Counted from the first letter of the stretch, positions 7,916 through 17,012 are shown. The stretch is DNA of 64,000 nt from Tsukamurella sputi (GCF_007858445.1 NZ_VIGV01000004.1:496001-560000); one strand, 5' to 3'. A program made the numbers and translations. The notes: generated by a model from the letters alone, not told the origin.

Positions 7916-8664
7916 GACAGTCCGCCCGTGTGCGAGGGCCCGCCGACCAGGCGGACGAAGGCCTCGTCGAGCGTGCCACCCGCGCGGATCTGCTCGACGG
8001 TGCCCGCGGCCGCGACGCGTCCGGCGTTGATCACCGCGACGTGACTGCAGAGCTCGGCGACGGTCGCCATGACGTGACTGGACAGGATCACGGTGCCGCC
8101 GCCCCGGACGTACTCCACGAGGATCGACCGGATCGTGGTGCTCGAGACGGGATCGACGGACTCGAAGGGTTCGTCGAGGACCAGGAGGCGTGGGCTGTGC
8201 AGGAGCGCCGCCGCCAGGCCGATCTTCTTGGTCATTCCCGCGGAGTAGTCCGCGATCACGGTGCGGTCGGCACCGGCGAGGCCGAGCACATGCAGTAGCT
8301 CCTCGCGGCGGACGGCGATCGTGTCCTCCGGCATGCCGCGCAACCGGCCGAGGTAGGTCAGGAGCTCAGCGCCCGTGAACTGGTCCGGGAGGGACAGTCC
8401 GTCGGGAAGCACCCCGAGTAGCTGCTTGGCGGCGGTCGGGTCCCCCCAGACGTCGATGCCGAAGACCAGGCTCCGGCCGCGCGCGGGCCGGAGCAGGCCC
8501 ACCGCCATCGACAGCGAAGTGGTCTTTCCTGCGCCGTTCGGGCCGACGAGGCCGAACATCGACCCCTGCGGCACCCACAGCGACACGCCGGCCACCGCCG
8601 GCGTGCCCCCGAAAGCGACGTGCAGGTCGTCGAGGAGCAGTGCCGGCGGCGCGGGAGTGGTCAT
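7900..8664 (-). CDS. ABC exporter ATP-binding protein
   Basis: The 254-residue ATPase has a Walker A motif (GLVGPNGAGKTTSLSMAVGLL) near residue 35-50, a Walker B (RLLVLDEPFESVDPVSS) and the switch His (VILSSHVMATVAELCSHVAVI). The ABC signature is unusual: YSAGMTKK in place of LSGGQ, seen in some ABC-2 exporters with ATPases of the CcmA/NatA type. The N-terminus MTTPAPPALLLDDLHVAFGGTPAVAGVS fits a family start, with ATG at 8662-8664. It overlaps the permease gene by 16 bases. No regulator is adjacent; the nearest upstream gene is the acyl-CoA synthetase. Confidence 0.88.
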   Translation of the reverse strand: MTTPAPPALLLDDLHVAFGGTPAVAGVSLWVPQGSMFGLVGPNGAGKTTSLSMAVGLLRPARGRSLVFGIDVWGDPTAAKQLLGVLPDGLSLPDQFTGAELLTYLGRLRGMPEDTIAVRREELLHVLGLAGADRTVIADYSAGMTKKIGLAAALLHSPRLLVLDEPFESVDPVSSTTIRSILVEYVRGGGTVILSSHVMATVAELCSHVAVINAGRVAAAGTVEQIRAGGTLDEAFVRLVGGPSHTGGLSWLQQ

Positions 8665-8722
8665 GCCCCGACGTTAGTTCACGATCTCGAACATGTCGAT
8701 GTGGATCGCCGTGGGAGCCGCG

Positions 8723-10390
8723 TCAGGATTCGCGGAACTCCTGCGACGTGAGGCCCTGCTCCTCGGCCTTGCGCAGCTCGACGCGGCGGATCTTGCCGCT
8801 GATCGTCTTCGGCAGGTCGGCGAAGGCGATGCGGCGCACGCGCTTGTACGGCGCGAGGTGCTCGCGGCTGTAGTCGAAGATCGACTGCGCGGTCGCCTCG
8901 TCGGGGGTGAAGCCCTCGGCGAGCACGATGTAGGCCTTGGGCACCGCCAGGCGCAGCTCGTCGGGAGCGGGGACGACGGCGGCCTCGGCCACCGCGTTGT
9001 GCTCCAGCAGAACGGATTCCAGCTCGAACGGGCTGATCTTGTAGTCGCTCGACTTGAAGACGTCGTCGGTGCGCCCGACATAGGTGAGGTACCCGTCCGC
9101 GTCCTTCGAGGCCACGTCGCCGGTGTGGTAGACGCCGCCGTCCATGACCTTGGCGGTCTTCTCCGGATCGCCGTGATAACCGACCATGAGGCCGAGCGGG
9201 CGCGGGTCCAGACGCAGGCAGATCTCGCCCTCGTCGACGCCCTGCTCGCCCGTCGCTGGATCGACGAGCACCACGTCGTAGCCCGGGCACGGGCGGCCCA
9301 TGGAGCCGTCCTTGAGCGGCTGACCGGGCGTGTTCGCGACCTGCACCGTGGTCTCCGTCTGGCCGAAGCCGTCGCGGATCGTCACGCCCCAGGCGTTGCG
9401 TACGCGCGAGATCACCTCGGGGTTGAGCGGCTCGCCGGCGCCCACCACGACGCGCGGCGGCGTCGTCAGCGCTCCGAGGTCGGCCTGGATCAGCATGCGC
9501 CACACCGTCGGCGGCGCGCAGAAGCTGGTCACGCCGGCCCGGTCCATCTGCTTCATCAGGGCCGCGGCGTCGAACCGGTTGTAGTTGTAGATGAAGACGC
9601 AGGCCTGCGCGATCCACGGTGTGAAGACGTTGCTCCAGGCGTGCTTGGCCCAGCCCGGCGAGCTCACGTTCAGGTGCACGTCGCCTGGGCGTAAGCCGAT
9701 CCAGTACATCGTCGACAGGTGGCCCACGGGATAGCTCGCGTGCGTGTGCTCGACCAGCTTCGGCGCGCTCGTCGTGCCCGAGGTGAAGTACAGCAGCAGG
9801 GTGTCGTCGGCGTGCGTGACATGCGAGGGCGTGAAGTCCGACGGTGCCGTGTAGGCCGCCGCGAAGGACTCCCAGCCCGGCACCGGATCGCCGATCGCGA
9901 TGCGCGTGACCGCGGCGTCCGACGGAACGCGCTCGGCCAGCTCGCTGCGCACGATCACGTGCTTCGCCCCGCCGCGCGCGATGCGGTCGGCGATGTCGCC
10001 CCCGGCGAGCAGGGTCGTGGCGGGGATGACGACGGCGCCCAGCTTGATCGCGGCGAGCATCACGTCCCACAGTTCGACCTGGTTCGAGAGCATGAGCAGG
10101 ATCCGGTCGCCCGGGTTCACGCCGCGCTCGCGCAGCCAGTTGGCGACGCGATTGCTCCGGGCGCTCATCTCCGCGTAGCTGAACTTCGACTCGGAGCCGT
10201 CCTCCTCGACGATCCAGAGCGCGGGGGAGTCGTTGCCCTCGGCCACCCGGTCGAACCAGTCGAGGGCGAAGTTCCACTCGTCGAGCTGCGGCCAACTGAA
10301 CCGCTCGCGCGCGGCGTCGTAGTCGTCGGCGAGCTCGACCAGCAGGTCGCGCGCGGCGAGGAAGTCTCGATACCCCTGTGTGCTAGCCAC
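8723..10390 (-). CDS. AMP-dependent acyl-CoA synthetase (medium/short-chain type)
   Basis: A 555-residue adenylate-forming enzyme. The P-loop-like AMP motif is LLYFTSGTTSAPKLVEHTH, followed by DGFGQTETT and the hinge/ATP region YHTGDVASKDADGYLTYVGRTDDVFKSSDYKISPFELES. The C-terminal catalytic Lys lies in LPKTISGKIRR. It activates a carboxylic acid to acyl-AMP and then acyl-CoA. Divergence from the mmsA valine/propionate block suggests a branched or short-chain acid such as isobutyrate (inference). The GTG at 10388-10390 has GGAGGA seven bases upstream; the frame is open further upstream but lacks a ribosome site there. It shares the 10411-10428 operator region with mmsA. Confidence 0.88.
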   Translation of the reverse strand: MASTQGYRDFLAARDLLVELADDYDAARERFSWPQLDEWNFALDWFDRVAEGNDSPALWIVEEDGSESKFSYAEMSARSNRVANWLRERGVNPGDRILLMLSNQVELWDVMLAAIKLGAVVIPATTLLAGGDIADRIARGGAKHVIVRSELAERVPSDAAVTRIAIGDPVPGWESFAAAYTAPSDFTPSHVTHADDTLLLYFTSGTTSAPKLVEHTHASYPVGHLSTMYWIGLRPGDVHLNVSSPGWAKHAWSNVFTPWIAQACVFIYNYNRFDAAALMKQMDRAGVTSFCAPPTVWRMLIQADLGALTTPPRVVVGAGEPLNPEVISRVRNAWGVTIRDGFGQTETTVQVANTPGQPLKDGSMGRPCPGYDVVLVDPATGEQGVDEGEICLRLDPRPLGLMVGYHGDPEKTAKVMDGGVYHTGDVASKDADGYLTYVGRTDDVFKSSDYKISPFELESVLLEHNAVAEAAVVPAPDELRLAVPKAYIVLAEGFTPDEATAQSIFDYSREHLAPYKRVRRIAFADLPKTISGKIRRVELRKAEEQGLTSQEFRES

Positions 10391-10405
10391 TTTCAGATCC
10401 TCCGG

Positions 10406-10434
10406 TTGATTACTTGGATATCCAAGTATATAGT
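10406..10434 (+). promoter_or_regulatory. mmsA promoter with perfect 18-bp operator palindrome in its spacer
   Basis: TTGATT (10406-10411) and TATAGT (10429-10434) are separated by exactly 17 bp. TACTTGGATATCCAAGTA at 10411-10428 is a perfect 18-bp palindrome that fills the spacer. A repressor bound here would block RNA polymerase at mmsA and probably also the divergent acyl-CoA synthetase promoter. The MarR-family gene at the end of the mmsA operon is the obvious candidate. Confidence 0.75.
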
Positions 10435-10496
10435 GATGGCCAACACATCGCGCAAGGGCTTCGCGATGGACCTCGATCGAGAGAGAAGGACACACC

Positions 10497-12020
10497 ATGG
10501 CTGATGTGCGCACGATCCCGCATTTCATCGACGGTCGCCGGGTGGAGGGCACCGGCCGCACCGCGGACGTCTTCGACCCGAGCACGGGTCAGGTGCAGGC
10601 CACCGTGCCGCTCGCCAGCACCGCGGAGGTCGATGACGTCGTCGCGCGCGCCAAGAAGGCGCAGGCGCAGTGGGCCGCGTTCAACCCGCAGCGCCGCGCC
10701 CGCGTGTTCATGAAGTTCATCGAGCTGGTCCACCAGAACGTGGACGAGCTCGCGTCGCTGCTGTCCAGCGAGCACGGCAAGACCGTCGCCGACGCCAAGG
10801 GCGACATCCAGCGCGGCATCGAGGTCATCGAGTTCTCCATCGGCATCCCGCACCTGCTTAAGGGCGAGTACACCGAGGGCGCCGGCACGGGCATCGACGT
10901 CTACTCGATGCGGCAGCCGCTCGGCGTCGTCGCCGGCATCACGCCCTTCAACTTCCCGGCGATGATCCCGCTGTGGAAGGCCGGCCCCGCCCTGGCCTGC
11001 GGCAACGCCTTCGTCCTCAAGCCCTCCGAGCGCGACCCCTCCGTGCCGGTGCGCCTGGCGGAGCTGTTCATCGAGGCGGGCCTGCCCGAGGGCGTCTTCC
11101 AGGTCGTCCACGGCGACAAGGAGGCGGTCGACGCGCTGCTGAACAACCCGGACGTCAAGGCCGTCGGCTTCGTCGGCAGCTCGGACATCGCGCAGTACAT
11201 CTACGAGACCTGCGCCAAGAACGGCAAGCGCAGCCAGGCCTTCGGCGGCGCCAAGAACCACATGGTGATCCTCCCGGACGCCGACCTGGACCAGGCCGTC
11301 GACGCCCTCATCGGCGCCGGCTACGGCTCCGCCGGCGAGCGCTGCATGGCGATCTCGGTGGCCGTGCCCGTCGGCGAGGAGACCGCGAACCGCCTGCGCG
11401 AGCGCCTCGTCGAGCGCGTCCAGCAGCTGCGCGTGGGCCACAGCCACGACCCGAAGGCCGACTACGGCCCCCTCATCACCCCCGCCGCGGTGGAGCGCAC
11501 CCGCAGCTACATCCAGCAGGGCGTGGACGCCGGCGCCGACCTCGTGGTCGACGGCCGCGAGCGCACCAGTGACGAGCTGACCTTCGGCGACGCCGACCTC
11601 TCGGGCGGCAACTACCTCGGCCCGACGCTGTTCGACCACGTCACCAAGGACATGTCGATCTACACGGACGAGATCTTCGGCCCCGTCCTGTGCATCGTTC
11701 GCGCGAACACCTACGAGGAGGCCCTCGCGCTGCCCACCGAGCACGAGTACGGCAACGGCGTGGCGATCTTCACCCGCGATGGCGATGCCGCCCGCGACTT
11801 CGTGGCCCGCGTCGAGGTCGGCATGGTCGGCGTCAACGTCCCGATCCCGGTTCCCGTGGCGTACCACACTTTCGGCGGCTGGAAGCGGTCCGGCTTCGGC
11901 GACCTCAACCAGCACGGCCCGCACTCGATCCTCTTCTACACCAAGACCAAGACGGTGACCTCGCGCTGGCCCTCGGGCATCAAGGACGGCGCGGAGTTCT
12001 CCATCCCCACGATGCACTAG
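10497..12020 (+). CDS. mmsA: Methylmalonate-semialdehyde dehydrogenase (CoA-acylating)
   Basis: A 507-residue CoA-dependent aldehyde dehydrogenase. MmsA hallmarks include FIDGRRVEGTGRTADVFDPSTG at the N-terminus, MRQPLGVVAGITPFNFPAMIPLWKAGPALACGNAFVLKPSERDPS, the active-site Cys in GYGSAGERCMAISVAV, and the C-terminal FGGWKRSGFGDLNQHGPHSILFYTKTKTVTSRWP. It converts methylmalonate semialdehyde to propionyl-CoA in valine and inositol catabolism. It heads a four-gene run (mmsA, acyl-CoA dehydrogenase, mmsB, MarR) with gaps of only 8-26 bases. The ATG follows GAGAGAAGG. The promoter carries the 18-bp palindrome described separately. Confidence 0.95.
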   Translation: MADVRTIPHFIDGRRVEGTGRTADVFDPSTGQVQATVPLASTAEVDDVVARAKKAQAQWAAFNPQRRARVFMKFIELVHQNVDELASLLSSEHGKTVADAKGDIQRGIEVIEFSIGIPHLLKGEYTEGAGTGIDVYSMRQPLGVVAGITPFNFPAMIPLWKAGPALACGNAFVLKPSERDPSVPVRLAELFIEAGLPEGVFQVVHGDKEAVDALLNNPDVKAVGFVGSSDIAQYIYETCAKNGKRSQAFGGAKNHMVILPDADLDQAVDALIGAGYGSAGERCMAISVAVPVGEETANRLRERLVERVQQLRVGHSHDPKADYGPLITPAAVERTRSYIQQGVDAGADLVVDGRERTSDELTFGDADLSGGNYLGPTLFDHVTKDMSIYTDEIFGPVLCIVRANTYEEALALPTEHEYGNGVAIFTRDGDAARDFVARVEVGMVGVNVPIPVPVAYHTFGGWKRSGFGDLNQHGPHSILFYTKTKTVTSRWPSGIKDGAEFSIPTMH

Positions 12021-12028
12021 GAGCACAC

Positions 12029-13204
12029 GTGCCCTACCCGAATCTGACGGGCGACGACCTCGCCATCGTCGAGATGGCGCGCGACTTCTCCCGCAAGCGC
12101 CTCGCGCCCTACGCGCTGGAATGGGATGCCACCAAGCACTTCCCGGTGGAGGAGATGAAGGAGGCTGGCAGCCTCGGCATGGCCGCCATCTACACCCGCG
12201 AGGACGTGGGCGGGTCCGGCCTGCGCCGGCTCGACGGCGTCCGCATCTTCGAGGAGCTCGCCAAGGGTGACCCGGTGACCGCGGCCTTCATCTCGATCCA
12301 CAACATGTGCACGTGGATGGTCGACACCTACGGCTCCGAGGAGCAGCGGCAGGAGTGGATCCCCAAGCTGGCGCCGATGGACGTCATGGCCAGTTACTGC
12401 CTCACCGAGCCGGGCGCCGGATCGGATGCCGCGTCGCTGACGACCAAGGCCGAGCGCGACGGTGACGACTTCGTCCTGAACGGGACGAAGCAGTTCATCT
12501 CTGGCGGCGGCGCGTCCGACCTCTACGTGGTGATGTCGCGCAGCGAGGGCGAGGGTGCCCGCGGCATCTCGACCTTCCTGGTGGACAAGGGGACCCCGGG
12601 CCTGTCCTTCGGGCCGCCCGAGGTGAAGATGGGCTGGCACAGCCAACCCACCACCCAGGTGATCTTCGAGAACGTGCGGATCCCGTCGTCCCGCATGCTG
12701 GGCGGGGCTCAGCAGGACGGCGGCGGTGCCGGCAAGGGCTTCGGCATCGCCATGAACGGCCTCAACGGCGGACGGCTCAACATCGCCGCCTGCTCGCTGG
12801 GCGGCGCACAGGCGGCGTACGACAAGGCCCTGCAGTACATGACCGAACGGGAGACCTTCGGCCGCAAGCTCATCGATGAGCCGACCATCCGCTTCACGCT
12901 TGCGGACATGGCCACCTCGATCGAGGCCTCACGCCTGATCCTCTGGCGCGCGGCCACCGCGCTCGACGAGAACGATCCGGACAAGGTCGAGCTGTGCGCC
13001 ATGGCGAAGAAGTTCGTCACCGAGACGTGCTTCCAGGTCGCGGACCAGGCGCTACAGCTGCACGGCGGCTACGGCTACCTGCACGAGACGGGGATCGAGA
13101 AGATCGTCCGTGACCTGCGCGTCAACCGGATCCTCGAGGGCACCAACGAGATCATGCGGATGGTCATCGGCCGCGCCGAGGCCGCCCGCGTTCAGGGCAA
13201 GTAG
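12029..13204 (+). CDS. Acyl-CoA dehydrogenase, probably isobutyryl-CoA dehydrogenase
   Basis: A 391-residue FAD-dependent acyl-CoA dehydrogenase. It has ASYCLTEPGAGSDAASL and FVLNGTKQFISGGGASDLYVVM in the middle domain. The C-terminal signature is QLHGGYGYLHETGIEKIVRDLRVNRILEGTNEIMRMVIGR, where the loop after NRILEGTNEIMR binds FAD. Between mmsA and mmsB, the expected reaction is oxidation of isobutyryl-CoA to methacrylyl-CoA in valine breakdown. The GTG start at 12029 follows AGGAG and lies eight bases after the mmsA stop; the frame is open far upstream, but that part is a shadow of mmsA. No enoyl-CoA hydratase or HIBYL-CoA hydrolase is in this cluster. Confidence 0.92.
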   Translation: MPYPNLTGDDLAIVEMARDFSRKRLAPYALEWDATKHFPVEEMKEAGSLGMAAIYTREDVGGSGLRRLDGVRIFEELAKGDPVTAAFISIHNMCTWMVDTYGSEEQRQEWIPKLAPMDVMASYCLTEPGAGSDAASLTTKAERDGDDFVLNGTKQFISGGGASDLYVVMSRSEGEGARGISTFLVDKGTPGLSFGPPEVKMGWHSQPTTQVIFENVRIPSSRMLGGAQQDGGGAGKGFGIAMNGLNGGRLNIAACSLGGAQAAYDKALQYMTERETFGRKLIDEPTIRFTLADMATSIEASRLILWRAATALDENDPDKVELCAMAKKFVTETCFQVADQALQLHGGYGYLHETGIEKIVRDLRVNRILEGTNEIMRMVIGRAEAARVQGK

Positions 13205-13217
13205 GAGAGGCACTCTC

Positions 13218-14087
13218 ATGAGCACGATCGCATTCCTCGGCCTCGGCCACATGGGCGGACCGATGGCCAAGAACCTCGTCGCCGCCGGGCACACGGTTCG
13301 CGGTTTCGACCTCGTCCCCGCGGCGCAGGACGCCGCCCGGGCGGCCGGCGTCACCGTGATCGACACGGCCGAGGAGGCCGTACAGGGCGCCGACGCTGTC
13401 GTCACGATGCTGCCGAACGGTGCCATCGTGAAGTCGGTGTACGAGGCGGTCCTCCCGCACGCCGCGCGCGGCACCCTGTTCATCGACAGCTCGACCATCT
13501 CCGTCGACGACGCCCGCGCGGTGCACGCGCTGGCCGAGGCGGCGGGCATGAAGCAGGTCGACGCCCCCGTCTCCGGCGGCGTCAAGGGTGCCGACGCCGG
13601 CACGCTGGCCTTCATGGTCGGCGGCGACGATGAGGCCTTCGCCGCGGCGCAGCCCGTACTGGATCCGATGGCGGGCAAGGTGATCCACTGCGGTGGCTCC
13701 GGCAACGGGCAGGCCGCCAAGGTGTGCAACAACATGATCCTCGCGGTCCAGCAGATAGTCGTCGGTGAGGCCTTCGTCCTCGCCGAGAAGCTGGGCCTGG
13801 CGGATCAGGCGCTGTACGACGTGGTCACGGGCGCCACCGGCAACTGCTGGTCGCTGCACACCAACTGCCCCGTGCCGGGGCCGGTGGCGGGCGCACCGTC
13901 GGGCAACGACTTCAAGCCCGGCTTCGCGACGGCCCTGATGAACAAGGATCTCGGCCTGGCCATGGACGCCGTCTCGTCCACCGGTGCGCGCGCGCCGCTC
14001 GGCACGCACGCCGCGGAGCTGTACGCTGCGTTCGCGCAGGACAACGGCGGCCTGGACTTCAGTGCGATCATCCAGACGCTGAGGTAG
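13218..14087 (+). CDS. mmsB: 3-hydroxyisobutyrate dehydrogenase
   Basis: A 289-residue beta-hydroxyacid dehydrogenase with the N-terminal NAD motif IAFLGLGHMGGPMAKNLVAAGH, the substrate-binding VDAPVSGGVKGADAGTLAFMVGG, and the catalytic Lys in GNGQAAKVCNNMIL. The C-terminal KDLGLAMDAVSSTGARAPLG fits HIBADH. It oxidises 3-hydroxyisobutyrate to methylmalonate semialdehyde, the substrate of MmsA. The ATG at 13218 follows TAGGAGAGG, and the gene lies 13 bases after the acyl-CoA dehydrogenase, in one operon. Confidence 0.95.
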   Translation: MSTIAFLGLGHMGGPMAKNLVAAGHTVRGFDLVPAAQDAARAAGVTVIDTAEEAVQGADAVVTMLPNGAIVKSVYEAVLPHAARGTLFIDSSTISVDDARAVHALAEAAGMKQVDAPVSGGVKGADAGTLAFMVGGDDEAFAAAQPVLDPMAGKVIHCGGSGNGQAAKVCNNMILAVQQIVVGEAFVLAEKLGLADQALYDVVTGATGNCWSLHTNCPVPGPVAGAPSGNDFKPGFATALMNKDLGLAMDAVSSTGARAPLGTHAAELYAAFAQDNGGLDFSAIIQTLR

Positions 14088-14113
14088 GAAGCACGACGAG
14101 GAAGGTGGACGCG

Positions 14114-14614
14114 ATGGCGCAACCGGACCCCCGGGACCCGATCGCCCGCGCCCGCCGCAACTGGGAGGACGCGGGCTGGGGCGGTGACATCGCCGCAGGC
14201 ATGGAGGCGGTGACCTCCGTGATGCGGGCGCACCAGATCCTGCTCGCGCGGATCGAGGCGGCGCTCAAGCCCTTCCGGCTGTCCTTCTCCCGATTCGAGC
14301 TGCTGCGGCTGCTCGCCTTCACCAAGCGCGGCGAACTGCCGATCTCGAAGGCGAGCACGCGGCTGCAGGTGCACGTCTCGTCAGTGACCCACGCGATCGA
14401 CCGGCTCGGCGAGGCCGGGCTGGTGGAACGCAAACCGCACCCGACCGACGGCCGCACCACGCTCGTCGCGATCACCCCGGAGGGCAGGGAACTGGTCGAG
14501 AAGGCCACCGTCGTGCTCAACGAGGTCTTCGCCGACATCGGTATGCCCGACGACGAGTCCGCGGCGCTGGTGAGCGCCATCCGCTCGCTGCGCCGGTTCA
14601 ACGGCGACTTCTGA
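14114..14614 (+). CDS. MarR-family regulator, likely repressor of the mmsA operon
   Basis: A 166-residue winged-helix protein. It has MarR features: a dimerisation helix (AGMEAVTSVMRAHQILLARIEAALKPF), the helix-turn-helix RGELPISKASTRLQVHVSSVTHAIDRLGEAGLVERKPHPTDGRTTLVAITPEG with its conserved wing DGRTTLV, and a C-terminal helix. The ATG at 14114 has GAGGAAGG eight bases upstream; a GTG nine bases earlier overlaps that ribosome site. It is the last gene of the mmsA operon. No other regulator is linked to the valine genes, and MarR proteins bind palindromes like the one at 10411-10428, so autoregulation is inferred. Its 3' end overlaps the convergent MFS gene by 17 bases. Confidence 0.85.
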   Translation: MAQPDPRDPIARARRNWEDAGWGGDIAAGMEAVTSVMRAHQILLARIEAALKPFRLSFSRFELLRLLAFTKRGELPISKASTRLQVHVSSVTHAIDRLGEAGLVERKPHPTDGRTTLVAITPEGRELVEKATVVLNEVFADIGMPDDESAALVSAIRSLRRFNGDF

Positions 14615-16052
14615 CCGCGGCCGCCGTGACCTCCGCGGCCGTCCGCACCCCGTCGTCCGACGACGCTCGCTCGTGCGGCCGCAGGGATCGCGCGCACAGG
14701 GCGAAGGCGACGGCGATGCCGGTGTGCACGAGCAGGATCAGGGCGAAGGCGTGCCGGGCGGACATTCCGCCTGCCAGCGCCGTGTAGCCCGTGCCGAGCG
14801 TCGCGACGCCCAGCGCGAACGCGGCCTGCTGCGCCGTCGAGATCAGTCCGCCGGTGAGCCCGGCGATGCGATCCGGCACAGAGCTCATGATCGTCCCGAC
14901 GAGCGGGCCGAACTGCATCGCCTGTGCCGCGCCCACGAGGATCAGGGCCGGCTGGACCGCCCACGCCCAGATCTGTGGGGCCGCGAGAGCGCTCGCCGCG
15001 AGGGCCAGCAGGCCGATCGCGTTGAGCGCCGCCCCCACCGGCATCGTCCTCGCTCCGAGGCGGCGGTGGATCGTCGGCTGCCTCAGCGAGACGGACACGA
15101 AGGCGGCGCCGTAGGGGACGAGGGCCACGCCCGATGCGACGGGGCTCATGCCTAGCGCGTGTTCGCTCACCAGCGCGTACTCGAAGACCAGGGCGCCGTA
15201 GCCCGAGAAGAAGAGCAGGGCCATGAGCAGGCCGACCCGGATCGGGCGGTGCGCGAACACCGACGGCGGAAGCATCGGAGCACGGCCGGCGGCCTCGGCC
15301 CGTCGCTGTGCCGACCAGAACGCGGTCCCGGCCGCGACGGCGACGGCGAGCAGCAGCCAGGAGACCGGCGGCCAGCCGAGGGTGCCGCCCAGCGACAGCC
15401 CGACGAGCAGCGCGAGCAGTGCCACCGTCAGGAGTGCCGTGCCGCGGTAGTCGAGGGGCAGCCGGCGCTCCGCCCGGGTGTCGGGCACCGCACCGACGGC
15501 GGCCGCGGCGACGAGGGCGATCACGGCGGCGGACCACCAGACCGTCCGCCATCCGAGCCCGGCCGGATCCCAGGCCAGGAGCGCGCCGCCGAGCACCTGC
15601 CCGCCGCAGAAGCCCAGGCCGGCTGTCGCCGCGATCACGGCGATCGCGCGGCGCCGCGCCTCGCCGGACGTGGTGGCCTGCACCGTCGAGAGCACCTGGG
15701 GTGTGAACGCCGCCGCGCCGACGCCCTGCACCGCGCGCAGCACGATGAGGGACGTGACATCGGGCGCGAACCCCGCGGCGACGGACGTGACGCCGACCGC
15801 GATCAGCCCTGCGGCGAACACCCGCCGCCGTCCGCGGTTGTCGCCGAGCCTGCCGAACAGGATGAGCGCCGTCGCGAAGGTCGCCGAGAACGCCGCCAGG
15901 ATGAGCGTCTGCTCCGCCGGCGATGCCGACAGCCTCCGTGCCACGTCCGGGACGGCGACGTTCGCCGAGGCGAAGAGGAAGGTCGTGAGGAAGTAGGCGA
16001 GGCCGAGAACGGCGAGGCCTCGACGGGTGAGGGGCGGTGGAGGGGTGGACAT
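14598..16052 (-). CDS. MFS drug/metabolite exporter (DHA2-like)
   Basis: A 484-residue major facilitator protein with 14 likely membrane helices. It has the N-terminal TM1 (GLAVLGLAYFLTTFLFASANVAVPDVARRL), the motif-A loop ILFGRLGDNRGRRRVFAAGL and the motif-C-like TM5 (GLGFCGGQVLGGALLAW). Its arrangement fits EmrB/QacA-type proton-coupled exporters. The ATG at 16050-16052 is chosen because TM1 starts 10 residues later; the frame extends upstream but into the promoter of the divergent regulator. Divergence from an XRE-type regulator (16165) suggests that protein controls it. Substrate unknown. Confidence 0.88.
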   Translation of the reverse strand: MSTPPPPLTRRGLAVLGLAYFLTTFLFASANVAVPDVARRLSASPAEQTLILAAFSATFATALILFGRLGDNRGRRRVFAAGLIAVGVTSVAAGFAPDVTSLIVLRAVQGVGAAAFTPQVLSTVQATTSGEARRRAIAVIAATAGLGFCGGQVLGGALLAWDPAGLGWRTVWWSAAVIALVAAAAVGAVPDTRAERRLPLDYRGTALLTVALLALLVGLSLGGTLGWPPVSWLLLAVAVAAGTAFWSAQRRAEAAGRAPMLPPSVFAHRPIRVGLLMALLFFSGYGALVFEYALVSEHALGMSPVASGVALVPYGAAFVSVSLRQPTIHRRLGARTMPVGAALNAIGLLALAASALAAPQIWAWAVQPALILVGAAQAMQFGPLVGTIMSSVPDRIAGLTGGLISTAQQAAFALGVATLGTGYTALAGGMSARHAFALILLVHTGIAVAFALCARSLRPHERASSDDGVRTAAEVTAAAVRSRR

Positions 16053-16164
16053 GCGCTCGACGATGCGCCGACGCCATCCGGGTATCCAGACCGCGCGGAT
16101 CCTAGTAGTGACACCACCGGGCTCCACGTCGCCGACGCGCCGCGGGGCGAGGGATACTCGGTCC

Positions 16165-16998
16165 ATGGGCACCCGCAACAACGCCGAGCTGGCGCGCTTC
16201 CTGCGCACCCGCCGTGAGCAGGTGACCCCGGAGCAGGTGGGGTTACCCGCCGGCGGCCGGCGCCGGACCCCGGGCCTGCGCCGCGAGGAGGTCGCGGCCC
16301 GCGCCCACGTCGGCGCCACCTGGTACACCTGGGTCGAGCAGGGACGTGATGTGAACCCGAGCCCCGAGGTGCTGTGTGCCGTCGCGGACGCGCTGCTGCT
16401 CGATCCGGGGGAGCGCGATCACGTGCTGCGGCTGGCCGGCCATCCGCCCGGGCCGCCCGCCGTGGAGTCCGGTGCCGCCGCCACCGTCCAGCCGGTCCTC
16501 GACGCTCTGCTGCCCAACCCCGCCGCGGTGCTCAACGCCCGGGGCGACATGGTGCTCTACAACGTGGCCTTCCGCTTCCTGATCACCGACGTCGAGGACT
16601 TCCCGCCGGAGGACCGGAACTGCCTCTGGCTGGACTTCACCGACGAGCTGTGGCTCGGCGCCTACGTCGCGGACCGGCAGGAGCTCGAGGCCGTCGTCGC
16701 GCGGACCAGGGCGCTGTACGCGAGCTCCCACGCGGACCCCGCCTGGGAGCCGATGCTCGGCCGGCTGCAGGCTGCGTCCCCGCTGTTCGCGCAGTTGTGG
16801 AACGCGGGGCTGGTGCTGGATGCGGCCGACTGGGAGAAGACGATCCGCAACCCTCGGGTGGGCGAACTGCGCCTGCAGGTGAGTACGTTCAACCTGCGGG
16901 ACCGTCCCTCGCTGCGGATGCTCACCTACCTGCCGAAGGACGAGGTCACGCGCGAGCGGCTCACCCGGATCGTGCCGCCGGAGCACCGCGAGACGTGA
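16165..16998 (+). CDS. Helix-turn-helix regulator with MmyB-like ligand domain
   Basis: A 277-residue regulator. The N-terminal third is an XRE-type helix-turn-helix carrying the GGRRRTPGLRREEVAARAHVGATWYTWVEQGRD signature; the remainder is the PAS-like MmyB/MLTR ligand-binding domain (PAAVLNARGDMVLYNVAFRFLITDVEDF...). Such proteins are common in actinobacteria next to oxidoreductases or transporters and may sense fatty acids. The ATG is exactly six bases after GATACT (16153-16158), giving a leaderless transcript, so the longer upstream frame is rejected. It is divergent from the MFS exporter, the likely target. Confidence 0.88.
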   Translation: MGTRNNAELARFLRTRREQVTPEQVGLPAGGRRRTPGLRREEVAARAHVGATWYTWVEQGRDVNPSPEVLCAVADALLLDPGERDHVLRLAGHPPGPPAVESGAAATVQPVLDALLPNPAAVLNARGDMVLYNVAFRFLITDVEDFPPEDRNCLWLDFTDELWLGAYVADRQELEAVVARTRALYASSHADPAWEPMLGRLQAASPLFAQLWNAGLVLDAADWEKTIRNPRVGELRLQVSTFNLRDRPSLRMLTYLPKDEVTRERLTRIVPPEHRET

Positions 16999-17012
16999 TC
17001 AGGGCGCGACGG

